DNA from: Dichetophora obliterata | Taxonomy: Eukaryota; Arthropoda; Insecta; Diptera; Sciomyzidae | Direction: 5' to 3' | Assembly (NCBI GenBank): GCA_963920525.1 | Contig: OY986437.1 | Span: forward strand, 31,656,063 to 31,720,062 | DNA length: 64,000 nucleotides | Shown: piece by piece, positions 46,439 to 57,229 of the stretch | Position numbering within the stretch: the stretch's first letter is position 1 | Layout: each line of letters opens with the position of its first letter | Notes under the pieces: model-generated | Databases searched by the model: none | Told to the model about the DNA's origin: nothing | What the model saw: the letters and a program-made list of their open reading frames with translations, nothing else | Program-made: the position numbers and the translations under genes

Positions 46439-47012
46439 CCATTCGACTTGAAACTTTTTCTAATCTGGAGAATGCTGCAATGACATCGTGCATATTGTGG
46501 CCAATGATATCGCTGTCATCAGTATACGCAAACAGCATAACACTCTTGTAGAATATTGTGCCACTACGTCTTAGATCAGCAGCTCGGATGATTTTCTCCA
46601 TCAAAAGGTTGTAAAAGTTGCACGATAAGGAATCACCTTGTCTGAAACCTCATTTGGTAACAAATGGTGAGGAGAGGTCCTTCCCGATTTTAACTGCGCT
46701 GCTGGTGTTGCTCAGTGTCATCCTGCAAAGTCGTATTAGTTTTGCAGGAATACCAAATTCAGACATGGTGGAGTACAGGTGCTTCCTTATTGGGCTGTCG
46801 AAGGCGGTTTTGTAGTCGACAAAAAGATAGTGGTGTCGACTTGTTTTTCTTGGGTCTTCTCCTAGATTTGTCGTAGCGTGAAAATCTGGTCAATGGCGGA
46901 CTTTCCAGGTCTGAAGCCACACTGATAAGGTCCATTCAGTTGGCATACAATGAGCTTCAATCTTTCACATAAAACGCTCGACAGGATCTTATATGCGATA
47001 TTAAGAAGGCTT
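46439..47012 (-). pseudogene. Non-LTR element A reverse transcriptase core
   Basis: In order on the - strand: NIAYKILS, CERLKLIVCQLNGPYQCGFR, PGKSAIDQIFT, FVDYKTAFDS (palm A), FGIPAKLIRLCRMTLSNTSS, KRGFRQGDSLSCNFYNLLME (palm B), then SVMLFAYTDDSDIIGHNMHD, where the usual YADD is YTDD, and AAFSRLEKVSSRMGL. Frameshifts and stops are present. The element is cut at 47012 by element B and at 46439 by the hAT MITE. Confidence 0.9.
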
Positions 47013-48602
47013 GTCTGACATCATGAAGGGAGCACTCCGAATGGTGGAGGAGTGGTGTCGAGAACAAGGCCTTACCGTAAACGCAGGCAAATCAGACAAT
47101 ATTCTCTTTACTAGAAAGAGGGAAGGCCTGAGGAGAGAACCACTCAGACTTTTTGGAGCTGAAATCACGAAGTTTAAATATCTAGGGGTAACCCTCGATA
47201 GCAAACTGAACTGGAACGAGCATGTAGAAGGTAGGATTCAAAAAGCCAAGAGGGTTCTGTTCAGTGTAGATGCGTTTGTGGTCCCAAAGGGGGGCTAAAC
47301 CCAGAGGCTATGAAATGGGTCTACACTATGATGGTTAGACCTGTCATCACGTATGCTTCGGTTATTTGGTGGACAAAAGTCAGCCAGAAAACCATTAGGA
47401 AGAGACTCGACAGAGTCCAACGGCTGGTGTGTGTTGGAATAACAGGTTCAATACACACCACTCCAACAAGCGCAATGGAGGTTCTGTTAGGTATGCTGCC
47501 GTAGGATTTAGAAATAAAGAACACAGCGGCGCTGACAGCCCTCAGGGTGTTGCGAAATGCTACGTGGCATGGGGCAACGGACCTGCATGGTCATATGCTC
47601 ATCCTTGATATTGCACAGAGAGATGTCAGGGAGGAGTGTATGCCTATGGACGGAAGGCAGAGAGCAAGAATAACAGAAAAATGTTATAAAACTCTTATAA
47701 GAGATGGAGCCGTTTGTGAAGAAATAGCTGGTTACGATATCAGTATATCCACAGACGGCTCTCTGATGAACGGCAGAGCCGGGGTAGGCGTTTACTCAGA
47801 AGAGTTAAGCCTATCCTGTGTACTGAGGTTAGGGAGGTTTGTGTCTGTATACCAGGCGGAAATACTTGGCGTAGTGCATGCGCTGGACCACCTGATAGAT
47901 GGCCGGATCAATGGCAAGAAAATTGTCATTGCTCTCGACAATCAGTCTGTGATTAGGTGCACCGTGTATGCAACGGACAAATACCACTTCCAGGTTGGCC
48001 ATTGAATGTCTTACAAAACTCAATAGGTGCGCCCAGATAAATGAGCTCACACTAATGTGGGTGAGAGGACACTCTGACGTAGAACAGAATGAAAATACTG
48101 ATTCTTTAGGCAAGAGATGGATAAGCAGAAGAATTTTGTGGACCAGAACCACGTATCGTCATAGGCGAAAACATGGTGGCAGGCCTTATTAAATAATGGA
48201 CGGACTCGGAACACCGTACAAGGCAGGAAGAAACTGTTAGTTGCAGGCAATCAAAGGCGGCCGTGAAGTGGTCTCGTAGTGAGGCAGCAAAAGTTATCCG
48301 ATACAATCGAAGGACTTTAAGCTGGCTTACTGCACTGGTCACAGGACACGGTTCCTTCATGTACCATCTCGGGAAGATGACTCTGAGCGAGCACAATGCG
48401 TGTAGTTATGCCTAGAGGAGCCGAAAACTGCAGCACACATTTTGTGCCAGTGTCCGGCGCTGGCAAGCATAAGATTGACCACTCTGGGACGTCCATTTGT
48501 TGGCGAAGCCGAGCTTGGTCAACTGACCTACAAGGATAAGCTTGAGGTGACACAGGCTACTTATACAAGGAACATGCTCACGTATGAGTGCTCTGAGCAG
48601 TA
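47013..48602 (+). pseudogene. Element B pol: RT thumb, RNase H, Cys knuckle
   Basis: In order: RMVEEWCREQGLTVNAGKSD, KFKYLGVTLDSKLNWNEHV, VRPVITYASVIWWTKVSQKT (thumb region), ISISTDGSLMNGRAGVGVYS, SVYQAEILGVVHAL, IALDNQSVIR (RNase H), MWVRGHSDVEQNENTDSLGK, and a late segment EEPKTAAHILCQCPALASIR with Cys residues. Stops occur at 47296, 47502 and later, and frames shift after 48000. It belongs to the RNase H-bearing non-LTR group; the exact clade is not fixed. Confidence 0.88.
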
Positions 48603-48676
48603 GCATCCTTTGTCCAATAGGGGACGAAAAAGGACCCACTGTGGTCTGCTTCGTCAAATCCCCGGCTTATTATATA
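47013..48676 (+). mobile_element. Non-LTR element B, 5'-truncated, with 11-bp duplication
   Basis: TAAGAAGGCTT occurs at 47002-47012 and 48677-48687, an exact duplication around the insertion. The element keeps only the end of pol plus about 100 bases of 3' sequence ending in TTATTATATA. Truncation at the 5' end is usual for target-primed reverse transcription. Confidence 0.9.
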
Positions 48677-48687
48677 TAAGAAGGCTT

Positions 48688-49308
48688 ATCCCACGACACA
48701 GATAGTGGAATCGCCTTTCTTGTGGCAATTAAGCAGAGCACTGAGATTCTAATCGTTTGGAAAGCATTCCTGCAACCATATTCTGCATAGAAGATCGCAT
48801 TTAAATAGAGCTTTATCTCCGTTGTTAAACAGCTCAGCAGATAACCCAACAGCTCTCGCGGCTTTGCTATTTTTAAGCCGACTTCATATAGTCGGGTGCT
48901 ATCATCCGTAATTGGGATTTCCGGAATATCATCTCTATTTGCGGGATTGCTGTTAGCGTCGCCATCGAGAAGCTTACATGAGTGCTCCCTTCATAACGTC
49001 AGTGTACTCTAGATATTTGTCTCAAGATTCCCTTTTTCATCCTTGCCTGGTTTTAAAACCATCGGCAAGGCGTCTTTTCATTCCAATCGCCATACATCTC
49101 AATCTTCTCATGCTCGCTCTATTCTGCCTCTCTTTATTCCGCCTGAGAATAAGTCTCTCTTCCCTACTCTTTTTTTTTTGTATCACATCATAGCAACGCA
49201 CGTTACAACCGACTGGGAGGATTTTTCACTCCTGGTCGTACCACTGGTTTCGACGAGGGCGGTGGTAGATATTCAGCAGCCGCACGTATGGAGTGGGAAA
49301 TATGTGTT
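48688..49308 (-). pseudogene. Non-LTR element A, N-terminal side of the RT
   Basis: The - strand reads, in mixed frames, LLDGDANSNPANRDDIPEIP, then KIAKPRELLGYLLSC (an eroded K-AAG-DG-PAEL block), then KCDLLCRIWLQECFPN, NCHKKGDSTIC and GISLL, which would continue into NIAYKILS at 47012 across the element B insertion. Farther upstream YKKKRVGKRDLFSGG is plausible coding of the same element. It is degraded. Confidence 0.75.
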
Positions 49309-49488
49309 CACTATGGCGTATCGAATTACAACTTTTTTTTCAAATTTCATACACTTCGAGGTCTCAAAAGTTGCGTAGGGATGCAAAGAGGGTTGTATGG
49401 GGTGGGATGTAAAGGGTGATCTTGACAACCCCATGCAACTTTTGAGACCTCTTAGAATACGATCTAAATTTTTCAATACGCCCTAGTG
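49309..49488. mobile_element. Small foldback, ends CACTATGGCGTATCGAA
   Basis: CACTATGGCGTATCGAA pairs with TTCAATACGCCCTAGTG; inner arms share GAGGTCTCAAAAGTTGC and its complement. The target duplication is not clear. It is 180 bp. Confidence 0.75.
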
Positions 49489-49960
49489 TCCACTGCGCTC
49501 ATATATTATCGATTGATGGAGTGTCTTGAAGCCGGAGCGAGAGTCGAGTGGCGAAAGCTTCGGCTGTCTGTTTTGATTCCAGCTTGTCGACGTCTAGCTT
49601 TCTCTTTGTAGGGTTGCGTGAATTGACGGGGAATGCACGCTCAAATAGCGGGGAAAGATCTCTCTATTCTGACAGGCGTTATAAAAGAATTGTGTTTATA
49701 GGTAGTCATGCCTTAAGAAGGATGAGGAAGAGGAGAAGACGGTATCGCAGCTCCTCTGTTCATGCTCCGCTCTAACCCGCAGAAGACAAAGTCATTTAGG
49801 TAGCCTCTTTTTTTATGATCTTAGAGATATTGAGGAGGTAGACGTTAAGCATCTACTGCTTTTTATTATTAGTACTAGAAGGTTCCATGACAGGTCCTAG
49901 GAGAGTAGGAGTGGGTGAGTAGATCCCCTGTGGTATCGCAACGGACCAATTATCTCGTCT
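49489..49960 (+). pseudogene. Non-LTR element D, 3' end fragment
   Basis: The + strand reads LTGNARSNSGERSLYSD, then DEEEEKTVSQLLCSCSALTR, RRQSHLGSLFFYDLRDIEEV, DVKHLLLFIISTRRF and stop. A Cys-x-Cys knuckle after the RNase H and this tail are typical of RNase H-bearing non-LTR elements. A 3' UTR-like GTGGTATCGCAACGGACC follows. Frameshifts are present. Confidence 0.7.
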
Positions 49961-52324
49961 CTTTGGACCAATTATCCACCACCTTAACCGAACCAAATCT
50001 AATTTTTGTAATTACAAAAAAACTTCTGAAGAAAATTTATTTGAATCTATTTTTTATTTACAAAAGTTATGGTTATTTATAAATGTTTTTATGTTGTTTC
50101 CTTTACATTTTGTATTATATATACTATACGCTATAAAATATGTTAATGTATTTAGTTTTTATATGCCTTTATTCTAACAAAAACAAAAAACTATAATAAT
50201 CCCAAAAAGACTTAAGCTATAATTATAAAAAATTGTTGTTTTTTTGTTGTTGCTTTAGTTTAGGTTTCATTAGCAGAAACAAAAATATGTAGAACGAAAC
50301 ATTTTTAATATGGCGTTTAAAGCGGAAACTGCAGGAACAATGTGATAATAAAATATTTAATGCAAGCATAACTTTATCAAAGATTAGTTAAATTATTACA
50401 AAATTACTGAAAAAAAAACTTATCGGATCATTTTGATAATAAAGTTTTCAAGGTTATATAAAAAATTTAAAGAAATGATTTTATAAGAGCTCTTGGTATA
50501 AAACTGAGGAAAAATTTAAAAGTGTTTTATTTAAAAAAGCCAAAATTTTTTTTTTAATTTTTACCAACTATTGGCCTATGCCTTAAAATGATGTGTCAAG
50601 CTTAGTTTGTTTTTTTTAAATCTAGATTAAGTGTGTTTTAATGTCTTGGAAAGGCGTCCGCCCTTTTCAAGCTTTTGATTTTAATAGAAATTGAAAAGTT
50701 TTACATTTTTTTTTTTCAATTTTAATTTTTATTTGAATTGCATATTTCTTTGTTTCAAAACGTCAATCGTATCACAATCCACGCCAAATTGACGAGATAT
50801 GTACAATATTTTTAAAAAATTTTTATACAAAATTTGTGTAGCTTCCTAGTGTTGTCGATTATAATATGTTATAAAACATAATTCTCTTTTACAGTCAAAA
50901 TTTATGATATGATTCAGCATTGCTTCTAGATAAAATTTATTTTTAAGTGAAAATTAGCATAGACCAAAAACTTTCTAAAAATATTTTTAAAAAATTTACT
51001 TTGATATAAACTAATTTCGTTTCAAACGAAAAATATTAAAAAAATATTAAATAAAAATTTTATTAAAAAAAATTATTAAAAAAATAAAATAAAAAATACA
51101 ATTCTTTAAAAATGAATTTATTTGCTCAACAAAACTTTTAAATTCAACTCCTAGAAATAACTATATTCCCATGAATATTTTTTTTTCTTTTTAAAGGAAA
51201 ATTGTAATGTAGAAAGAATTTCAGAACCCGAATTCTGTTTTATTTAAATGGTGTCTTATTTTCATCTCATAATATTTATAGTCAGCAAAATCATACAAAC
51301 GTAAATGTTTACTTTTATACAGGGATCGCAAATACCGATTATTGCTATCCACCAATCATTTTATAGCAATTTTGTATTGCTATTTTTTACTTTTTAAATA
51401 AAAGTTAATTATTGATTGATATTTTTTCGATAAAAAAAGTTATTTTTAATTTCAATATTTCAATCAATATAAAATGTTATATAAAATTTTATTCACCTTT
51501 TATATAAAATGTTAAATTATGAACTGGTGAATAAAGACTACGTTTTCAAAAAAAAAAAAATCAGATACTAAAATTATTTGTTATTGATACCTTTTCGATT
51601 AGATACAAAAGTTATTATGAGATCGTTATTTTTCAATCTAAAATTAAAATTATTTTTTATCTATATTTTTTATCGATTCGGTCAAAAATAAGTAAATTGT
51701 GTTATTGCAGTGATATTGATGAAATGCAAATCATTAGCGTGTAAAAAATAATAGGACCCGCTCATACGCTTGATCCCTCTAGACTTCATCCCGTAGACAT
51801 TTTTCCTAATTTTTCGGTGTTTTTTGTAGAGAAAGACAACTTTAACTTGGTTTAAATTTTTATCGATGTTATTTGGATCAAGAAGTAATTTTTATATCTA
51901 TTTAAAATATAAAAATATGTAGGCGAATCTAAATATAGTGAACAAATTTTTCACATTTTGTTGGCATTTTCGAAATTGAATTTTTTTTCAAAAAATAGAT
52001 TTTTTTCTTTTGTTACTTTTGTGTTCTTATTCTTTAAAATGTCAGTTACTATTTTGTTCACGATTTGTTCACTATTTCGAGCGTTCACTATATCGGATTT
52101 TCATAATATCCAGATTTGACTGTAAATAAAAAATAAATTTCTGAGTGCATCGTTCGATTTTCTGACCCGATAAAAAAAGTTTGGATCGAAATAATTTCAG
52201 TTTAAAAGTAATTTTTATTTTTAATCGAAATAATATTGGTCGAAAAATAATTGGTTTAAATCAGTTTTCATTTTAAAAATCATAAAAACCATGTCAAATG
52301 AAATCTCTAGCTCCCTAGCATATA
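49961..52324. other. AT-rich DNA, no gene seen
   Basis: Poly-A/T rich, no coding signal, no clear terminal repeats. Confidence 0.4.
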
Positions 52325-53302
52325 CAGGATGTCCCGCGATAGAGTGCAACAACTTAAAGAGGTTTAGTTGAGCAAAAAATCGTACAAGAGAAGGGGTCTA
52401 TTTTCACACCCTAAAAAGTTTATTAGTATTTCATGACTTTGATGCGCATTATTGTTTTAAGCAGTAAAACTAACTCACGAAAAACTTATTTTAAGAAGTT
52501 GTTAGAAAGGCAATGTATTTACCTTTGTGTGCATTAGTGAACCCACCCTAATTACCGGTTGGGTGTATTAGTGAACCCACCCGATCCATCCTTTACCGAA
52601 CTGTGCTCTTATGAAAATAGAACTAATTCGTTGAAAATACTAAATTTAAAGTTTGAGAGCAATTTTCTCTAAATTTTGCGTTATATATTAAAATTTTTTT
52701 GCCATCAAATTTACGACTTATTTAATATTCTCTTCAATGTCATCAAAATTATAAACATATATTTAAAAATTATAAAGTTGGTTGTACTTTAAAAATTACA
52801 CTAAATTGAAAACATAATGACATTTACTTGTATTTTATTAAAAACAAAAATTTTTCAAAAAGAACTGTTCGAAGTGAAATTATTTAGGTATTATTAACTT
52901 TGTTATTTGAGATATATTTCTGATTTTGATGTCATTGAAACGAAAATGAAATAAGTCACAAATGCTACAAAACTTTTATTTCATACGCCAAGTTCAAAGA
53001 AAATTGCGCTCAAACTTGAAACTTTGTAGTTTTAGCGGATTGATTTCAGCTTCACACAAACACAGCTCAGGAATGAATAAGTCGGGTGAGTTCGTTGATA
53101 CATCGTTAGAAAGGTCAATTTATTGCCTATGCAATGATTTCTTGCTCAAAACAATAATTTACACTCTTAAATCATAAAATATTAATTAACCCTGTAACTC
53201 CTAAGGGTGTAAAAATATACCACCCCCCTTCCATACGATTTTTTGTTCAACTCATCACCTTTAATCTCTTTAAATAGTAGCTCTCTATCGCAGGACACCC
53301 TG
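52325..53302. mobile_element. Foldback MITE, ends CAGGATGTCC, sibling of 57230-58487
   Basis: CAGGATGTCCCGCGATAGAG pairs with CTCTATCGCAGGACACCCTG (one gap), and TATA lies on both sides. Inner arms share GGGTCTATTTTCACACCC-like and TTCATGACTTTGAT sequence with the 57230 element. The interior also has inverted words. No coding capacity. Confidence 0.8.
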
Positions 53303-53315
53303 TATATATATATTA

Positions 53316-53620
53316 GGGCGGGTCAAATTCTGGCTCAGCGAAATTCGTAAAATACATGTAATTTCAAGACTTTTTCTCCACTACAGCATATACAAATTCT
53401 GAAAAAAAGCTGTGCGGACTTTCGTAAATAGATTCATACACATACATTCATACATTCATATTTTATAATTGAGAACAAAATCTATTTACGAAAGTCCGCA
53501 CAGCTTTTTTTCAGAATTTGTATATGCTGTAGTGGAGAAAAAGTCTTGAAATTACATGTATTTTACGAATTTCGCTGAGCCAGACCTCCAAAAAATTCGT
53601 CCATACAAATTGACCCGCCC
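53316..53620. mobile_element. Nearly perfect palindromic MITE
   Basis: Ends GGGCGGGTCAA and TTGACCCGCCC. About 106 bases of each arm, from TCTGGCTCAGCGAAATTCG to GTAAATAGATT, match without difference by eye. The loop is about 50 bp with CATACATTCATACATTCATA. Flanks are TTA and TAA in a TATA-rich stretch. It lies 13 bp from the previous MITE. Confidence 0.9.
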
Positions 53621-55901
53621 TAATATATATATATATATAATATAATTTAAAACTTTTTATGCATGATCTTTCAACATAAAAATTTAATTGTAGTTATTTT
53701 AGGTCTCTGCTTTTCTATCAACCTTATTCTTACACGAACAAAAACTATAGAAATTCAAATACAATTCTTACACAGCTGACCTTACTACCTTCCGTACGTT
53801 CAAAACATTTGAGTTACAAATTTTAAATTTTGAAAAATAAGATACAATTCAAATTTTTGGGTTTTTTCTCTGAATTTCTATAAAATCTATAATCAGAATC
53901 TATTAAGTTATCATCTCACAATTTTTCTGATTCCCAAAAAAAATTAAGTTTAATAACTTTTTAAAATATATAATTAATATACCCAAGGATTTGTTCTATG
54001 ATTAGTTACCCGCAACAAAAGATGTTACTCTAGAATCGAGACTTTTTCAAAATAAACATTCTAACTATATCGCATCCGTAGACAATATAGATTAAATAAT
54101 GATAGTAGACAATAATAATCTTACGATTAATAAGACTTTAATTCAATAACCGCCAATTGTAATCATTATCGCATTACTTTGTAATAACTTTATCGTGTGA
54201 CATAGTTTTTTTTCGTTAAAGTTTGCATTCTCCAAAAAAAACCACTTATTATGAGTTTGCGAAAGTGATATCTCCCTTGAGAAAAATATCCAAAACGCAT
54301 TACAACAGCTATTCAACTACATTTGAATAAGTTTCTATAAAATTTATATTTCATTATAGCTTCATTTTCTTAGAAAATCAGCAAGTACCCAAAAAAACTT
54401 TTCTAACGAAAATGGGCAAAAAAACTTTTCCCCGGTATATATAATGTTTCTTGAGTTGATTATTATTAAAAAAAATACCAATAACTTGAAGGAAAACATT
54501 TGAATCACCAATTTGCTTGTGTTTGAATTAAACACTCGAACTAATATTGAATATGTCAATTTTATCAATACTATCACCATCGTAAAGGTCTGTCGAATTT
54601 GCGATTATATTGTATCGTTCGCAAGCTTTTTTAATACCAAGCCTTTGCACAAAAATATTATATTACGAAAAAAGATAAACTATTTTGATTTTGGCTTGGC
54701 TACAATCAAAAATTGTTATAGGAATTATAATAAAAATTTTTACATTTAAACTTTCATAAAATTTGTAATCTTATCAATAAAGTTGTAATAATTTTTAAGC
54801 GATTTCGCAGCGTTTTGTCTTTCGAAATATTTAGTAGGAAAAGTCATAGTATATAAACTTTGCAAATTAAAAAGTCTTAAGCTAGTTGCTGCTAAGCTGA
54901 TTGTTTAATGCTTAATAAAATTTTTAAATAATTCAACATATTTTAAACATAGCTTAAAAACTTTTATTGTTTTTTTATAAAATTATATCAAGTATATTTT
55001 TTATCATTAATTTGCTTTTTTTTCATAAAAACAGCAGCTTATTTTATAAGACATACTGTACGAAGTCGTCATCAAAAAAACTCAAGTTCGAAATCTTTAG
55101 AACATAAGAAAGCGCTAATTTTATTAAGCTCAATAATTATTGTATTTATATATAGAAAGTATTGCCTAAGTAGTTGCTTACAATGCATGGTTTTTAAATC
55201 CAAGCAGAAATTTTACAACTTAAGTTCTTATTTTTGCTGCTGCCTAAATTATTTACAATATTTTTTTTTAGAAAATCAGCACAAATTCTCATGTCGGCGC
55301 ATGAGAAGTGCGAATTTCTAGCAATTTTTTAATCTTCTCAATTAATTAATTATACTCTCTGCTAAAGTTGAGCTGTTATATTTTTTGATAAATTTGCCAA
55401 ATGTTTATTAAACTTTAACCTTACTAAATGAGTTACAAATCGGCTTTACAATAGTTTCTTTTGTAGTACATTTTTTTTAATAATTTTTGAAATAAAAATA
55501 ACAAAAAATAATAGCGTATAAATCTATAAATGGAAACATTTAAAAAGTAGTAATTATTAAAAATAATTATAAAATAAAACTTTTGTATAATTTAAGCAAT
55601 TGTTAGTAAATAATGATTATTAACAAATTACTATAAATGGGAGCTAGAAAATGTTCAACATTTAGGCACAAATATATATATGTATATAAGTATATTGCTT
55701 TTTGCTAGGTATTAACAAATAATGATAAATTTAAAGTTCATAAATTTTTGCTATAGTTGCTGTTATGCTAACAATTAAAGTAGTTTTTACGTTTTAATGT
55801 TTGTTAAACTAGGAATCATTGCTTTAGTTTCGTGTTATTGTAACAATAATAATAATAATAAGTAGTAATAAAACGTTTGAAATTTCATCGATTGCTTGCA
55901 T
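53621..55901. other. AT-rich DNA downstream of the - strand gene
   Basis: It may include the 3' UTR of the unidentified gene just below 55902. No other coding signal; an AAT microsatellite lies near 55845-55862. Confidence 0.4.
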
Positions 55902-56124
55902 TTATGATGTTATGCCACGCCTTGGTGATGAGGTCAGCACTTTTTCTTTGGCCTTTTCCTGCTCGTCCTGGAAGAAGATCTTTGTTATAACTATATCGCC
56001 AGTGCTGAGTGTCTGTGTTGCCGCTTCAGTCATTTTAAGCGTCGAGTTCTTATCGCCTCCGATAATATTGCGTTGTGTTGTGGGCGTGTCTTTGCGTTCG
56101 CCATGGCAATTACAATTCTTTAAG
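55902..56124 (-). CDS. Unidentified gene, terminal exon
   Basis: Acceptor CTCAACAG, stop TAA at 55904-55902. It encodes LKNCNCHGERKDTP through SSPRRGITS. The Thr/Gln-rich middle (TEAATQTLSTGD) leads into ITKIFFQDEQEKAKEK, a possible short helix. Confidence 0.78.
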
Positions 56125-56609
56125 CTGTTGAGTAAAATTAAAAATCACTCAAATTGTTAACAAGTAAAAATTGACAAAGTATTTTGACATACTTTTTCGA
56201 TTTCTCGCGTATGATTTGTAGATTTTCCGTTGTGGCAATAGTTGAGCCCAAATGTTCTTGCATCGAATTGGAAGTAATAATCTGGTGAGTTTAAAAAAAA
56301 GTGATTTTTCGCATAAGATTTTTTTAAATAATGCACTTAACTACAACACAACTTACTTGATCACTTGGCAGCAGCGTGGCTGCTGATAATATGGCTTCTA
56401 ATTTATCAATTTTCGAGAGACGATCCATCGATTGATCCGACAGAATTTCATCCATCATCTGCATTGATTCCGTCAGACTGGGTGGCTCTGAGCTAAGACG
56501 TGGCGAGAAGGTGCCGCCAGTCAATGAATTGTCCGATGGCACTGAATCGAGACTCGGGAAATTGTCGTTTTCGTTTGTTTCCTGTTCGTCTTCGGAATCG
56601 CTTTGATCT
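55902..56609 (-). CDS. C-terminal three exons of an unidentified protein
   Basis: Three exons join in frame on the - strand: 56609-56357, 56281-56193 and 56124-55902, ending at TAA (55904-55902). Introns are GT-AG with good donors (GTAAGT, GTATGT) and polypyrimidine acceptors. About 188 residues are encoded. The first part is acidic and Ser-rich (SDSEDEQETNEND, then PSLDSVPSDNSL). It is followed by a predicted helical stretch, MMDEILSDQSMDRLSKIDKL, and a polar tail ending RRGITS. Codon use is much less AT-rich than the surroundings, which supports a host gene. I do not recognise the family; no catalytic motif or membrane segment is visible. The first exon here begins after an intron, and no further exon is recognisable up to 64000, so the upstream intron is at least 7 kb. 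It is convergent with Sestrin. Confidence 0.8.
56193..56281 (-). CDS. Unidentified gene, penultimate exon
   Basis: Acceptor CACCAG, donor GTATGT. It encodes IITSNSMQEHLG through IREKSK and splits the next codon. Confidence 0.78.
56357..56609 (-). CDS. Unidentified gene, acidic Ser-rich exon
   Basis: The acceptor TTTTATAG lies just above 56609 and the donor GTAAGT at 56356-56351. It encodes the acidic and Ser/Pro-rich segment and ends in phase 0 after LLPSDQ. Confidence 0.8.
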
Positions 56610-57229
56610 CTATAAAAGAAAAAGAATACAAAAAATATTCTTATCAGGTAGTTTTCAATATTAGGGTCTATATCTATACTATTGTATACAATTGAAGTGC
56701 AAATTTTATGTTGCCATTTAACTCCAAAAGTACTGGGCTGATAGTTATGAAACAAGTAATTTTTTTGGGGTATTTTCTTTTTGAAATTTTAATAATAAGC
56801 GCATAAGCCACGCATTGCTTAATAATTTTGTTTTGACGCGTTTGTATTGCGAGTTTAAATAAACTAAATGTTACTCTCTATTCATCTCTTTCTCTTCGGA
56901 CATAAAACCTAACAATATTGATATCAGTCGACAGGTAAGGTAATTTAATTGCATAGATAAGACAAAACAAAATATTTAGGGGAAAGAGTCAGTTTTGGCT
57001 ACGCTGTGACACTTCAAAATTGAGATATTTTAAAAAACAATTAAGTTTTGTTCAATTAGTTTTGGGCTTTCTTAAGCAAATTATTGTCAAAAATTTGTGT
57101 TTTTGCTGAGCCAAGTAAAGTTTTTTATTGTAAAAAATATTTGAGTAAATAAACAGAATAAAAAAATTTTAGAAAATATAAGAATTAATTTACATAGGTA
57201 TATTTTAGTGATAATAAATATATTATATA
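56610..57229. other. Intron of the unidentified - strand gene
   Basis: AT-rich, with the polypyrimidine tract and branch region for the exon at 56609. No exon seen. Confidence 0.5.
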
